The notes: generated by a model not told the origin, from the letters alone. DNA of 64,000 nucleotides from Halobacteriovorax sp. (GCA_002720865.1 PBIO01000014.1:372001-436000); one strand, 5' to 3'. Shown: positions 45,406 to 56,119, numbered from the stretch's first letter. Made by a program: numbers and translations.

Positions 45406-47498
45406 AGATTGGTTAACATCTCTTTTTTCAGCTTAAATGATTCATCAAAAATTAATCTTCTATAAGTGATCATATTTCTTAGTACTAATTTCACATATCC
45501 TTGAGTTTCTTCATATGGGATATTCTCTATAAACTTAATTGGGTCTCCATCCCATTTTGTGGCAAACCATTTTTTTACGACTGACTCACTTGCATTGTAG
45601 CTAGCGACATATTGGATAAAGTTATTATTAAATTTTCGCTTTAACTCCCCAAGTAGGGCTGCTCCAAGACTAATATTTATATATGGATCGTATAAGTCTT
45701 CTAAAACCTTATAGGGAATTTGATGTCGAGAGGCCAGCTCCTTGGCTCTCTCTGGAATTAGTTGCATTAGCCCAAAAGCATCGGCCCAAGAGCGAATTAC
45801 GGGGTTGAAAGCAGATTCTTGCCTCGTAATAGAAAAAATTAATCCGGGAGGAACTTTATATTTTTTAGCAATCTCTAGAACAATCTCTTTGTTTGGTATC
45901 GGGAAGGCAGAGGTAAGATGCTCTTCTTGAGCGGAAAGACGGTCCTTGACGGGTATCTTGAAAAATTTAAAGATACCACCTTCGTACCAGCCAACTTTTT
46001 CATACAAAGGAAGTAGAGAAAGAATCTGTTCAGTTGATTTAAAGTTATTCTGAATAGATTTTAGGTAGGTTTGTGCAAGTTCTTTTTCTTCAAGAGCAAG
46101 TAACCACTCTAAAGTATTATCCTCATGGTAGTCACTACGTTCATCAACATCTATGGGTGAAAAAGATTTATCGAGCTCCACGTGGGAAATGATTCCGTAA
46201 TATCCATAGGGATCTTCTCTAGTAAGTTCTCTATAGATTTTTTTTGCTGGAATCGATTTACCTAATTCCATATAAGATTTTGCCGTCCAAAATCTTAATT
46301 TTAAATTAAACCCATGACTTTCATTATTTTCGTAAAACTTTTTAAAATGCTCTATTGTCTCTTCATACTTGCCTAGAAGAAAGTAGTTCCATCCAAGAGC
46401 CCATTGAATTTTTTCTTTAAGTGATTTATTAGTAGAGGGCAGTTCCGAGGCAATTTTGTATTGTTCTATTGCTTCTAGAAACTTTTTTTCTTCGGCCTTC
46501 ATTTTGCCTAAAATCCAATGAATTTCCGTTAAGAAATTGGGACTATTGACACCATAGGAGAGTAAACCCAATAATACTTTTCTCCCGGCTTCTCTTTTGT
46601 GCTGAGTCCATAGGGCCCTGGAATATTTAATTGAGGTGTCCACCCAGATTCTTTTGATTCTTCCACTTTTTGGGTAACGTTTTAATTTAGCTTTAAAAAA
46701 ATCCACCATCTTTTTAGTCTTATGGACATAAGTTGGCTTTTGTCTTTCTAGCTTATAGCTAAGGCGAAGTCTATTCCAAGCCAGTTTTTTTGTATTGATA
46801 TTGGAGTTTGGATCACGAATTATTTTTCTATAATAAACTCTGGCCTTATCAAACTGACGAATATTTTCATAATCACGGCCTACCTTAAACCTTTCTGCAC
46901 TGGAAATATTCTTTTTTAGTCTAGGAGCTAGCTTATGAAGTTTTTCGGTGACCTCATCGACTAATTCTTCATCGTCAGAGTTTTTTGCAATTGAAAGTGA
47001 TTCTAAAACTATCTTTAATTTTTCTTTTTTTATTTTTTTGTATCTAGAGCTTTTAGAGAGAAAAATAGCTTCATACTTCTTTTCTTTTAGTCTCCTCGCC
47101 ACTTCTAGAGAAGTTGATACAAACTCTTCCTGAAGCCAAGACGGGAGATCATTTTTTTTCAGATCCCAAATCTTTCTATACCTTATTAAAGGATACTCAC
47201 AGGCTCCTAAACTTCTCACCCAGGCCAGCTGCCTTAGGGGAAAACTTGTATCAGAAGCTAGATACTCGAATCTTTTGCAAGAGTGATGAAGTTTTTTTTC
47301 TTTTAGAAATAAGTTGGCTCTTAGGAACTCCTCGGCCTGTCTTTCATTGCTGGCCTTTATGGGTTGAATAAATTCCTGCTTATCAGAGATCAGGTTCTTC
47401 TTAAGATCTAGGATATCCTCCCTATCTGGAGGAGAGGTAAAAGGAGAAGAGCTACATCCCCAAAGAGATAATAAAGTCACAAAAAATAATATCTTCAC
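45402..47498 (-). CDS. Soluble-type lytic transglycosylase, lipoprotein form
   Basis: It cuts peptidoglycan between MurNAc and GlcNAc, leaving anhydro-muropeptides, the material that NagZ recycles. The signal ends in LLSLWGCSS, a lipobox, so the 698-residue protein should be membrane-anchored. The long middle is helical and TPR-like, as in the Slt70 ring. The C-terminal SLT domain (about residues 535-690) has IFSITRQESAFNPVIRSWA with the catalytic Glu in RQES, then AFGLMQLIPERAKELA and YVASYNAS. Slt70 is soluble in E. coli; the lipid anchor here is a difference. Confidence 0.9.
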   Translation of the reverse strand: MKILFFVTLLSLWGCSSSPFTSPPDREDILDLKKNLISDKQEFIQPIKASNERQAEEFLRANLFLKEKKLHHSCKRFEYLASDTSFPLRQLAWVRSLGACEYPLIRYRKIWDLKKNDLPSWLQEEFVSTSLEVARRLKEKKYEAIFLSKSSRYKKIKKEKLKIVLESLSIAKNSDDEELVDEVTEKLHKLAPRLKKNISSAERFKVGRDYENIRQFDKARVYYRKIIRDPNSNINTKKLAWNRLRLSYKLERQKPTYVHKTKKMVDFFKAKLKRYPKSGRIKRIWVDTSIKYSRALWTQHKREAGRKVLLGLLSYGVNSPNFLTEIHWILGKMKAEEKKFLEAIEQYKIASELPSTNKSLKEKIQWALGWNYFLLGKYEETIEHFKKFYENNESHGFNLKLRFWTAKSYMELGKSIPAKKIYRELTREDPYGYYGIISHVELDKSFSPIDVDERSDYHEDNTLEWLLALEEKELAQTYLKSIQNNFKSTEQILSLLPLYEKVGWYEGGIFKFFKIPVKDRLSAQEEHLTSAFPIPNKEIVLEIAKKYKVPPGLIFSITRQESAFNPVIRSWADAFGLMQLIPERAKELASRHQIPYKVLEDLYDPYINISLGAALLGELKRKFNNNFIQYVASYNASESVVKKWFATKWDGDPIKFIENIPYEETQGYVKLVLRNMITYRRLIFDESFKLKKEMLTNL

Positions 47499-47628
47499 AG
47501 TTTTAGTTTATAGGAATAGTTAACTTATTGAAATTATGCGACTTTATTGCCCTTTTGGGGGGCTCGAATCTGGTAAAAACTTCAAGAAGGGTGTCAAAGC
47601 ATCTTTTACGTAATAAATAGCTAGGATT

Positions 47629-49023
47629 ATGGAAATTCAAGAAATTACAAAAACAAGTACACCACTCCTTTTTCAGAGAAAAAGTCTTCATTTTACTTCC
47701 CTAGGTTGTAGTAAAAACCTTGTAGATAGCCAGGTTATGCTCGGTTATATGGGACTAGATGGATTTACTATCTCTGAAGATCCTTCAGAAGCGGAAGTAA
47801 TCGTTGTAAATACGTGCTCCTTTATTGAAGCAGCAAAAAAAGAATCTATTGATATGATTCTGGATTTAGCTGAATTCAAAGATGAAGAAAAAGGACAATG
47901 TAAGGCCCTAGTTGTATCTGGCTGTATGGCCCAAAGATATGCTAACGATTTAGAGGCTGAACTTCCTGAAGTAGATCTGATTATTGGAACAGGTGAATAT
48001 CATAAAATAGTAAAGCTTTTAAAAGCATTTGAAGATGGAAAATTAGAAGCAAAAAGCCATGTTGAAATTCCTAAGTTTATTCATACGGAATTTGATCCAA
48101 GATTAAATACATCTCCCTTCTATACTGCCTGGCTAAAGGTTAGTGAGGGCTGCAATCGAAACTGCACATTTTGCATTATTCCGACGATTCGCGGAAGGCT
48201 AAGGTCAAGATCAGTTGACTCTTTGATAACAGAGTCAAAAACTTTAGCCAAAAATGGAGTTAGAGAATTAAATATTATTTCCCAAGACTTGTCCGACTAT
48301 GGAGTTGATCTTGATGAAAATAATAATTTACCAGAACTTTTAAAGGGGCTTGATTCAGTAGAAGAAATTGACTGGGTTCGGCTATTCTATTTTTATCCCG
48401 ATGAACTTACTGAAGAAGTAATGGACATTTTGGCTAATTCTAAAAAGATAACCAAATATTTAGATTCTCCAGTACAACATTTTAGTACTAATGTTCTTAA
48501 AAGAATGAATAGGAAGATAGAAGGGGAAGAAATACTTAGAAGAATCCAGAGACTTAGAGAAAAAGTACCTGGAATAGTTCTTAGAACCTCTATCATCGTA
48601 GGGTTTCCTGGGGAGACTGAAGAAGATTTTGACCTTCTTCTCGAGGGCATTACAAAAGCTAGGTTTAATCACCTTGGTATCTTTAGATATTCAGATGAAG
48701 AGGGAACACCTGCCTTTAGGTTAAAAGATAAGGTTGAACAAGAAGTCATCGATGAAAGATTTGACAGACTTTTTGAAGCTCAAAGAGAAATTGCTAGGGA
48801 ATTAAATCAAGAATTCGTAGGTCAGACCTTAGATGTCTTAATTGAAGGGGAGCATGAGGAAACAGAACTTCTTATTCAAGGTCGTCACCAAGGGCAAGCA
48901 CCAGATATTGATGGAAAGGTTATAATCAATGATACTAATGGGGTTGTCTTAAATGTTGGTGATCTCGTAAAAGTTGAGATCACCGAAAGCTTAGATTTTG
49001 ATTTGATTGGTAAGATCGTTTAA
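47629..49023 (+). CDS. rimO: Ribosomal protein S12 methylthiotransferase RimO
   Basis: It adds a methylthio group to an aspartate of ribosomal protein S12. The 464-residue protein has the three MTTase parts: an N-terminal iron-sulphur domain with SLGCSKNLVDSQ (C27), NTCSFI (C63) and SGCMAQRYA; a radical SAM domain with SEGCNRNCTFCIIP (about residues 170-183) followed by IRGRLRSR; and a C-terminal TRAM domain (about 400-464). The wording SLGCSKNLVDS is RimO-specific; MiaB has a different form. The front ~20 residues (MEIQEITKTSTPLLFQRKSL) are longer than usual, so a later start cannot be excluded, though no better start codon was seen. Confidence 0.94.
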   Translation: MEIQEITKTSTPLLFQRKSLHFTSLGCSKNLVDSQVMLGYMGLDGFTISEDPSEAEVIVVNTCSFIEAAKKESIDMILDLAEFKDEEKGQCKALVVSGCMAQRYANDLEAELPEVDLIIGTGEYHKIVKLLKAFEDGKLEAKSHVEIPKFIHTEFDPRLNTSPFYTAWLKVSEGCNRNCTFCIIPTIRGRLRSRSVDSLITESKTLAKNGVRELNIISQDLSDYGVDLDENNNLPELLKGLDSVEEIDWVRLFYFYPDELTEEVMDILANSKKITKYLDSPVQHFSTNVLKRMNRKIEGEEILRRIQRLREKVPGIVLRTSIIVGFPGETEEDFDLLLEGITKARFNHLGIFRYSDEEGTPAFRLKDKVEQEVIDERFDRLFEAQREIARELNQEFVGQTLDVLIEGEHEETELLIQGRHQGQAPDIDGKVIINDTNGVVLNVGDLVKVEITESLDFDLIGKIV

Positions 49024-49025
49024 TA

Positions 49026-52000
49026 CTAATCTTTTTCTTTTGGATATGCAGTTTGAAAAGCACCACTAAGATTTGTAAAATCAAAAGTTAGGTCGGCGTT
49101 ACCACATGATGTGTTAGACGAGAAGTAATCATCCCAGTCACCTCTATTATTACAAGAAGGAAAAGCACATCTAGTTGAAGCTGTATCGTTATCATCCATT
49201 AGGTTACCTGGACCAGCTCCACCTGCCCAAGCTCCAATAGTAAGAGCTTCAAGACCAGAGGTTACATCAAAATTATTATCCCACTCTCTAACAAGTAATC
49301 TAATTCGAGCAACTGGACCTGAACCGCCATCACAAGAATAGCTATAAAGATTTCTACCACCGGCAAATGGGTTACTTGCCCCTGAAGGTGAGTCAGCGGC
49401 ATAGTCTAGCCAATCATTGTCAGCACCAGCTGTTTCCCAGTTAAAGTCATAGGTCGCTGTATTACAGGCCGTTCTATTCATATAGTTAGCAATGAATAAG
49501 TTTGAAGACATACCCTTATCAAATGGAGCGGCATAATTATAAGTAGCTGCTACTTCACCTACGGCCGGAACTTGAGCAAGTGTAGCTCTGTTCACTAGAT
49601 CAGTCGGAGAAAGGTTTTGATCTTCTGATCCAGCTCCTCCAATACATAAACCTTGAGTACCGCCACAATCAACATCTGCCTCTACAGCAGCTTCAACAGT
49701 ACATCCCATGGCCGGAGTATCTGCTCCACCAGCTCCGACATCATTATGAGAGCCAGTTGAGTTCCAAGTCCAGTCACTAGCACCAGCGGTACATGTGGCA
49801 TTTGTCGGACAAGCAGTACAATCGGCATTACAGGAAGCATCACAGGTACCGGCAGTACCACCTGTACAGGTTCCATTATTATTTTGGCAGTCAGCAATTG
49901 TTGTATCAGATGTTTGAGAGCCATTACTTGTACAAACAAATGCTTGAGCACTCCAAGTTTGAGTACTGAAAAGTACAGTACCGTCGTCACAATTTGGACC
50001 AGGAGTTGCTCTATCAGAAAAGTCCCCACCACCGTTAGCTGATAAACATTGGTCAGCTGGTGGAGTTGTTTGCCCCGAACCTGCTTGTGTTGCAGGAGTT
50101 GCAGCAGAACTATAAAAACTTGCACCTGTAGGCGTTTCTACAAATTCAGGTTGAGAACCACAAAGAGGGTCACTGAAAGAACCTTCATTCTGATAAAGTC
50201 TAGTTACATTATCAGTTTGAATATATGGCCAATCATAGTAATAAAATGGCGTATGGTTTAAAACCGTACACATATCATCACCAGTTTTTGCTGTTAGTTT
50301 AAGACCTTTGTAAAAGAGGTCAGATTCACCGCCATCCATTACACAAGTTAAATCAATGACGTCTGAGGCGTTAGCGTGTCCAGCTGTTGCCGTGTCCATT
50401 GCTTCTTGAGTAACTCGGCAAGGAACATTTGCCATACCATAACCAATTTGATGCATTTTATAGCTATCAGGCTTTGGATCTTGGGCAGTGTCAGTTGGTG
50501 TTATTAAGAAATGATCGTATACCTTAAGCTCAAATTCGTGAGAAACAGAACCATAAGGATTACTAACTTTTACGATGAACTTTTCTTTATCAGCGTTAAT
50601 TGTTGGAGTACCACTAATACGACCAGTAGTTGAATCAAAAGTAAGACCTGCTGGAGGACTAGCTGGCTCAGTTGCAACCCATCTAATATCATCTAGCTGA
50701 CCATTAAAACTTGCATCATTCTCACAAGCCGTTCTTGTCGTATGAGAAGAACAATCTGTAGCTCCAGTACCACAAGTTGAATTTCCTGGAGAGCAAAATC
50801 CTTGGCCATCATAAGTTAAAAATTCAATTTTAGTATCAGAAGGAAGGTTTCCTGAACCATCTTTTCCAATCCCAAGCTCAAACTCAATAGAGGCAGCTTC
50901 ATATCTATAAAGATAAAAAGTATGGTCTAAAGTTACACCTGTAATCGTAGCTTCAGTTGCCGCAAATGGATTAATATTATCAATATTTTCACCGCCACCA
51001 TCTAATAAGAACAGTCCATTGGCAGCATGGTAATACTGACCAACATAAGTATTATTCCCATTAACAGAGTGAACAACACCGGCACCTCTATCAGCACCAT
51101 CATTTGAAGTAATATTAAGACCCGCGATAAATCCAGTCCCTGCGGCAGCGCCGTGAGCTAGGATAATATCGTCAGCTAAAACCTCAGTTACCGTACCAGC
51201 AGCTAGACTTGTAAAGCTACCAGAGCTAGAGCAGTCCGCTGGCCTTAAAGTATCACCGGTTGAAAGGGTGCCTTTTTCTAGCTGAAGGTAAAGTCTGTTT
51301 GAAGCTGTAGGTCTAAGCGTACTGGAATCACCAGCAAAGTTATCCCATTGGTAGGCAACTATACCGCGCACATGAGCTGTTGTTAAATCAACGTCATTAT
51401 AAGTTGTGATAGCAGCATCACCATCTAAAAAGCGGTTATATTTTTTATTAGTCGTACATTTAAATTTATCGTCAAATCTTTGTGATTCAGCAACCGTTGC
51501 GAATTCTACGGCCGTATTATACTGAATAACACCATCACCTAAGACATAGGTTTTTTGACTATCAAATTCAGAACGATTATCTAAATCGTCATACTCTTCA
51601 AATTTACCGTGTACAACTTGAATATCTAAATAATAATATTCTGGTGAAGTAGTTTCGATCGAAGAGATAATATCTTTTACAATACCAAACCCAGGGTCAT
51701 CATTATTAGAAGAAATATATGAACCGACTTTAAATGCTGTTCCACTTGGAACATTTAATAGAAGGTTTCTATTCATTGTTAAGTTTGCTGGTGGAGCACT
51801 AACTGAGAAGTTAAAATCAGCATCAGCTGTTTCTCCCTCTAAGTCCGTAGCCGTTATAAGGAACTCTTGTCTGCCAAGAGTGCTTGTAATTTCATTGGTA
51901 ATGGCAATTTGACCGTGAGTAGTATTTGCTGCTCCACCGGATGCTGCGTCAGGGTTTATTCTATCTCCTGGCTTGAAAACAATCTGAGGAGCACCAGTAG

Positions 52001-54167
52001 AGCCCATTAAAACTAGATCTGAAGAATCACTATTTGTTCCGGCAACAGATGCAACACCTAAGTAATTATTTATTGAATAAACAATTGTATTTTGTTCTCC
52101 ATTAGAATCATCAAGTGGAGTAAGGTAAGCTGTCCTACTTACCGTACTTGTAATACCAGCACCAAAAGCCGCAGTTGTTAAACTATGAGAGCCAGGGGTT
52201 AAGGTGATCGCTGTAATTCGAGGTGATTCGATAGTGTCGGAAGTTTCATTGAGAATTGAAATTGTCCCGCCAACTCTAACTTGCTTAAGAAAGTCTTCTG
52301 AAAATTCAGTTTTTCCAAAAGGAGTAATAGTTGTTCCGGCAGCACTAACGTCTACGGTATCAGCCCCTTTGATTAGTGCTATTTGTGGTTCGAATACGGT
52401 CTCATTTAAGACTGCATCTTTACCTAACTCAAATGTATATTCGATATCTTCAATAACTGTTTCTTGAGAAAGAAAAGTTGCTGTATTGTCGACACCATCT
52501 TTTTTAACAAACGCACTTCTACCATTTGCATCTAGAGTTACAAAGAGCTGATTTCCATTAATAAAAGTAATAGTACCTTGTGTACCTCTACCATTAGAAA
52601 TCTTATTTTCATCAGGATTTGTAGAGTCATAGCGAAACTGTGAAGAGTTATCTACTGTAATAATTAGCTTAGCTAAATCAGTTGTTGAACCCACATATCT
52701 ATAGTGAAAATAATAATGCTTTTCAGGGTCATCATTGTCAGCGATTGGATTAGTAATTGGATAAGGCTGAGCAATCGTATCTTTTGCTTGAACTTTAAAG
52801 CTTGTAGTCGCTGGATTTACAGGATCTTCAAGTTGGCTACCGTAAGTAAAAACACTTACGCCAATAGTTGTTTTATTAATAGGAGTTGAAAACCTTCCGT
52901 CAAATTCACAAATCTTGTCCATTTGACCAGCAACATATTGAGAATCACCAGTTGCCGTATTTGTGATCGGGGCTCCCCAGTTATTTACATTTGTAATATC
53001 TGTGAATGAAGAGCTGGCCGTGGCTAAGTTACCATCAAGAAATCTAACACCGTAGCTTGAGATATCTGGGGAAGTGCTACATCTAACCCATTCGATTAGC
53101 TCATCGTCAGCAGGAGTTTTACCGTCACTTACTGAAGTATCAACAAAACCTGAGGTTTCTGTAAAATGAAGAGCAAAGTTATCATTCCCGGCACCTCTAA
53201 TTTCAGCATTTGTAAGAAGGGTTGCCCAAATATCAGTAATAGTTCCACCAGGTACCGGATTAGCGTAAATTGCTGCATCACCTGGTTTAATTTGAGCTAG
53301 AGCATCAGCACTTTTAAAATACCTTTGGTACTCTTGCCCAGCGGTTGTAGAAATTGTTGTATAAAGAGTGTTAGTTCCGTAATCAACAAAGTTGATCGTT
53401 GCCTGTGCCCCATTTGGATTTAATACAATATGGTTAGCAATAAAATTAGTGGCATCTGAAACTTGAATGGCATAAAGAGTGCCATTGTATTGTGTATAAA
53501 AGATGTCTGTACTTGCGATTGGTCTACTAGAAGCAATCTCAACGTTTTCAGTATAGGTAGTTCCAGTTGTTGAGTTCGTTGCAGTAATGGCATAAGCTGT
53601 TAATTCATTAAAGCCAGTTAATGTACCGGTAATATCTGATCCATTTTGAGTAAGACCAGTAGGTAGAGCAGGAAGAACAGACCAAGTAATTAAATTACCT
53701 AGTTCTTCATTATCAAATCCAGTAGGAACCTGATCATCAGCATACTCACAAATAATCCCTGTTGTTACAGTTGTACCATTTATAAGGCTGGTGATTTCAG
53801 TTGTGCTATCACCGATAACAACAAATTCATGTCTTGGGTTTACTGCCGTTCCGTCTTCAGAATAAGGCTCATCTAAAAATCCAGCATCTAGAGCAAAAGG
53901 AGTCCCAGCAAAAGAAGATGAAGGAACTAGGTTAGCTGCTGTCGCTTCTATTGTTGCACTACCATTTCCTGAGGTACAAAGAAGACCTGCAGTTGGATGA
54001 AGATCCGGAGGGATAACAGTAACGGTACCACCGCTGTTATCAGTATTAGTTGCTTTCTTCGGTGGATCCTCTTTGAACTTAGTAAGAGAATCTGGCATAC
54101 AGCTGGCCAAGGTCAGAGAGAAAGTAATCAATAGAATTTTGAAAATAAAACTTTTCATACGTTTCAT
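49026..54167 (-). CDS. Giant Ig-like lipoprotein, probable surface protein
   Basis: A 1713-residue protein. The signal peptide ends in SLTLASCMPDS, a lipobox, so it is a lipoprotein. Putative Ig-fold segments of the He_PIG type are seen near the N-terminus (about 155-212, with ALPTGLTQNGSDITGTLTG) and near 1160-1215 (AGLTFDSTTGRISGTPTIN). Most of the rest is Thr/Ser/Asp-rich and beta-like. A cysteine-rich segment (about 1395-1470) has CQNNNGTCTGGTAGTCDA and CNADCTACPTNATC. Such proteins in predatory bacteria may serve attachment, but no ligand can be named. AAAGG stands eight bases before the ATG. It is convergent with rimO, with a 2-bp gap. Base composition is slightly less AT-rich than its neighbours, as expected for Thr/Ala/Gly-rich proteins. 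Confidence 0.82.
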   Translation of the reverse strand: MKRMKSFIFKILLITFSLTLASCMPDSLTKFKEDPPKKATNTDNSGGTVTVIPPDLHPTAGLLCTSGNGSATIEATAANLVPSSSFAGTPFALDAGFLDEPYSEDGTAVNPRHEFVVIGDSTTEITSLINGTTVTTGIICEYADDQVPTGFDNEELGNLITWSVLPALPTGLTQNGSDITGTLTGFNELTAYAITATNSTTGTTYTENVEIASSRPIASTDIFYTQYNGTLYAIQVSDATNFIANHIVLNPNGAQATINFVDYGTNTLYTTISTTAGQEYQRYFKSADALAQIKPGDAAIYANPVPGGTITDIWATLLTNAEIRGAGNDNFALHFTETSGFVDTSVSDGKTPADDELIEWVRCSTSPDISSYGVRFLDGNLATASSSFTDITNVNNWGAPITNTATGDSQYVAGQMDKICEFDGRFSTPINKTTIGVSVFTYGSQLEDPVNPATTSFKVQAKDTIAQPYPITNPIADNDDPEKHYYFHYRYVGSTTDLAKLIITVDNSSQFRYDSTNPDENKISNGRGTQGTITFINGNQLFVTLDANGRSAFVKKDGVDNTATFLSQETVIEDIEYTFELGKDAVLNETVFEPQIALIKGADTVDVSAAGTTITPFGKTEFSEDFLKQVRVGGTISILNETSDTIESPRITAITLTPGSHSLTTAAFGAGITSTVSRTAYLTPLDDSNGEQNTIVYSINNYLGVASVAGTNSDSSDLVLMGSTGAPQIVFKPGDRINPDAASGGAANTTHGQIAITNEITSTLGRQEFLITATDLEGETADADFNFSVSAPPANLTMNRNLLLNVPSGTAFKVGSYISSNNDDPGFGIVKDIISSIETTSPEYYYLDIQVVHGKFEEYDDLDNRSEFDSQKTYVLGDGVIQYNTAVEFATVAESQRFDDKFKCTTNKKYNRFLDGDAAITTYNDVDLTTAHVRGIVAYQWDNFAGDSSTLRPTASNRLYLQLEKGTLSTGDTLRPADCSSSGSFTSLAAGTVTEVLADDIILAHGAAAGTGFIAGLNITSNDGADRGAGVVHSVNGNNTYVGQYYHAANGLFLLDGGGENIDNINPFAATEATITGVTLDHTFYLYRYEAASIEFELGIGKDGSGNLPSDTKIEFLTYDGQGFCSPGNSTCGTGATDCSSHTTRTACENDASFNGQLDDIRWVATEPASPPAGLTFDSTTGRISGTPTINADKEKFIVKVSNPYGSVSHEFELKVYDHFLITPTDTAQDPKPDSYKMHQIGYGMANVPCRVTQEAMDTATAGHANASDVIDLTCVMDGGESDLFYKGLKLTAKTGDDMCTVLNHTPFYYYDWPYIQTDNVTRLYQNEGSFSDPLCGSQPEFVETPTGASFYSSAATPATQAGSGQTTPPADQCLSANGGGDFSDRATPGPNCDDGTVLFSTQTWSAQAFVCTSNGSQTSDTTIADCQNNNGTCTGGTAGTCDASCNADCTACPTNATCTAGASDWTWNSTGSHNDVGAGGADTPAMGCTVEAAVEADVDCGGTQGLCIGGAGSEDQNLSPTDLVNRATLAQVPAVGEVAATYNYAAPFDKGMSSNLFIANYMNRTACNTATYDFNWETAGADNDWLDYAADSPSGASNPFAGGRNLYSYSCDGGSGPVARIRLLVREWDNNFDVTSGLEALTIGAWAGGAGPGNLMDDNDTASTRCAFPSCNNRGDWDDYFSSNTSCGNADLTFDFTNLSGAFQTAYPKEKD

Positions 54168-54402
54168 TATCGACGCCTTTTATATGAATATTTAGGAAGA
54201 TTTGTTTCCTGAGCGATTTTAGTGAGTTAGGCAAAAATTGCCCCTTAAATATCAAGATTCCTTCACACGTAATTGCCACGACTTAGAGGCGCAGAATGAC
54301 AACAAATTATTTAATTACAGGGACTTATCTGCCCATCTGCTCCAATTGTGAATAAAATGTTAAATTTAGAGGAGTTAGATAATTATGCTCCAGGAGGGAG
54401 TC

Positions 54403-55203
54403 GTGTTTAAGAAAATCACTATCATTATAGGGATTAGTTTCCTGTGTTATTCAAACCCTAGTCACGCTGGGATGGAAGATCTTAAGGAGAAGGTTCGTCC
54501 TTATATAGTGAAATTTTTAGGAACAGAAACAGCAGTAAAGCTTTTAGGACATGAGCCCAATACAGTAGAGCTGCCAGAAATTCCAAAGGTTAGTAAATCA
54601 GCTTCAAAATGTGTGAACTGTAATACTGGTGAGGATGAAAAGGAAAAAAAGATACCAAAGGATAAAAAGGCTAAGCTCGATTATGTCTTTGTGGATGAGC
54701 TTTATACCTCTACACGAAAAGTAAAAGGTAATAAGGATGAGTTAAGTCGTTGGTTTAGTATTCTTTCTCAAGGGGGAACGAGAGAAGGGGTGTATAGGGC
54801 CTTAGTTTTAGATAATACTTATCGCGGACTAGAAAACTACGATAGTCCTGTGAATGATTCCGTTATTGAATTTGCAACTTATTTCTTTCCACGGTTTTTA
54901 AATAAATCGATAAAGAAGAAAACATTAGAGAAAGTGAATTTTTATACTCTTAAAAGAATTGCGACGGAAAGAAGCCTTGAGATTGTCGACGAATATCTAG
55001 CGACAAACCGAGAAAACCTTTATAGCTGGTATGCGGTTTTGTCGGGAGAGTTAGCAGAAAAGTATCCAAGTGTTTGGAAAAACAAAATTAGAAAATCTCC
55101 TAGGATGATCAGTCATAAAAAATGGGCCTCTAAAGTGCCGGATCAGCATATTAAATCAGAGGTAATTATTAAGATTCATAAGGTTTTTAATAGCCTTAAT
55201 TAA
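54403..55203 (+). CDS. Unrecognised exported protein
   Basis: A 266-residue protein with a clean signal peptide (FKKITIIIGISFLCYSNPSHA), so it should be periplasmic. The frame opens with an ATG at 54385, but a GTG at 54403 follows AGGAGG at five bases and yields the normal signal peptide, so it is preferred. The mature part begins GMEDLKEKVRPYIVKFLGTE, then has a CVNC pair in a lysine-rich linker (KSASKCVNCNTGEDEKEKK) and an all-helical remainder. I do not recognise a family. It overlaps the convergent epmA by 8 bp. Confidence 0.72.
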   Translation: MFKKITIIIGISFLCYSNPSHAGMEDLKEKVRPYIVKFLGTETAVKLLGHEPNTVELPEIPKVSKSASKCVNCNTGEDEKEKKIPKDKKAKLDYVFVDELYTSTRKVKGNKDELSRWFSILSQGGTREGVYRALVLDNTYRGLENYDSPVNDSVIEFATYFFPRFLNKSIKKKTLEKVNFYTLKRIATERSLEIVDEYLATNRENLYSWYAVLSGELAEKYPSVWKNKIRKSPRMISHKKWASKVPDQHIKSEVIIKIHKVFNSLN

Positions 55204-56119
55204 AAAAAAGATCATCTCTATCGTGGATGGCCATCAATAAACGTTCTACTCCCATCGCAATACCCGCTGATGGGGGAAGACCTTTAGTCAGACTATTATA
55301 AAATTGAGTTGGCTTAGGAAGCTCATAGCCATAAAGAGCATTTTTCTTTTGGCTATCTTTTTCAAAGCGCTCTTTTTGTTCTTCGAGATTTATAAGTTCA
55401 TTAAAGCAATTTGCTACCTCTAATCCATTTAAATAAAGCTCAAACCTTTGGCAAACTCTTGGATCGCTTTCTTTAATTGTGGAAAGAGCACTTAAGGGAG
55501 CTGGATACTCATCAACGATAAGAGCAGGAAAGTTTTTAAACTCAACTTCGATCTTATTGAGAAAAAGCATAAAAAATAAATCTTCCCATGGAAGCTCTTT
55601 TGTTACGGAAAGTTCTTTAAAATCTGCAGTGAGCTTTTGGTAAAGATCGTCTTTGTTTAAAAACTCAAGAATATCGAAGTTACAAAATTCTAAAAATAAC
55701 TCGGAAACAGTGACTTGCTCTAGAGCCTTAAAGGGAGAGTTAGGTAATTCTAAAACTAATTCCCGGCAATCTTCTTTTATTAAATTATAATCGGCATTGG
55801 CCCGGTACCATTCAAGCATAAGAAACTGTGGCCTATGGGTTGAGCTCTCAGGCTCGTCTCTGAAGCAATAAGAAATATTATATATTTTCTCAAAGCCCTC
55901 GCTAAGAAGTTCTTTCATGGCGAATTCTGGAGAGGTCTGTAAGAAATAATCTGTGCTTGAATTGTTTTGAGCCCTATCTACTTTAAAAGGGTGGATATGG
56001 ACCTCCATCCCAGGATTTTCAACCATGGGGGGGGTGGCGACCTCCATAAAGTTTCTTTTATCAAAGAAATTTCGAAGGTCTTTTAAACCGGTGAATAGGG
56101 TCTTACGGGCATTATTCAT
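55196..56119 (-). CDS. epmA: EpmA-like lysine ligase for elongation factor P
   Basis: A class II lysyl-tRNA-synthetase paralogue of 307 residues without the anticodon-binding domain; such proteins (EpmA, PoxA, GenX) attach beta-lysine to a lysine of EF-P. Motif 2 is CFRDEPESSTHRPQFLMLEW and motif 3 GIAMGVERLLMAIHD, both intact; QTSPEFAMKELLSEGFEKIY is the substrate-pocket stretch. EpmB, the lysine 2,3-aminomutase, and EF-P are not in the window. It is convergent with the preceding exported protein and divergent from ftsY, with 93 bp between starts. Confidence 0.9.
   Translation of the reverse strand: MNNARKTLFTGLKDLRNFFDKRNFMEVATPPMVENPGMEVHIHPFKVDRAQNNSSTDYFLQTSPEFAMKELLSEGFEKIYNISYCFRDEPESSTHRPQFLMLEWYRANADYNLIKEDCRELVLELPNSPFKALEQVTVSELFLEFCNFDILEFLNKDDLYQKLTADFKELSVTKELPWEDLFFMLFLNKIEVEFKNFPALIVDEYPAPLSALSTIKESDPRVCQRFELYLNGLEVANCFNELINLEEQKERFEKDSQKKNALYGYELPKPTQFYNSLTKGLPPSAGIAMGVERLLMAIHDRDDLFFN

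Noticed and set aside
49682-50125. A 147-codon minus-strand frame inside the giant lipoprotein
   Set aside because: It is on the same strand in another frame of the Thr/Cys-rich region; the Val/Leu/Gln repeats are a product of the biased composition, and the lipoprotein frame is continuous through it.
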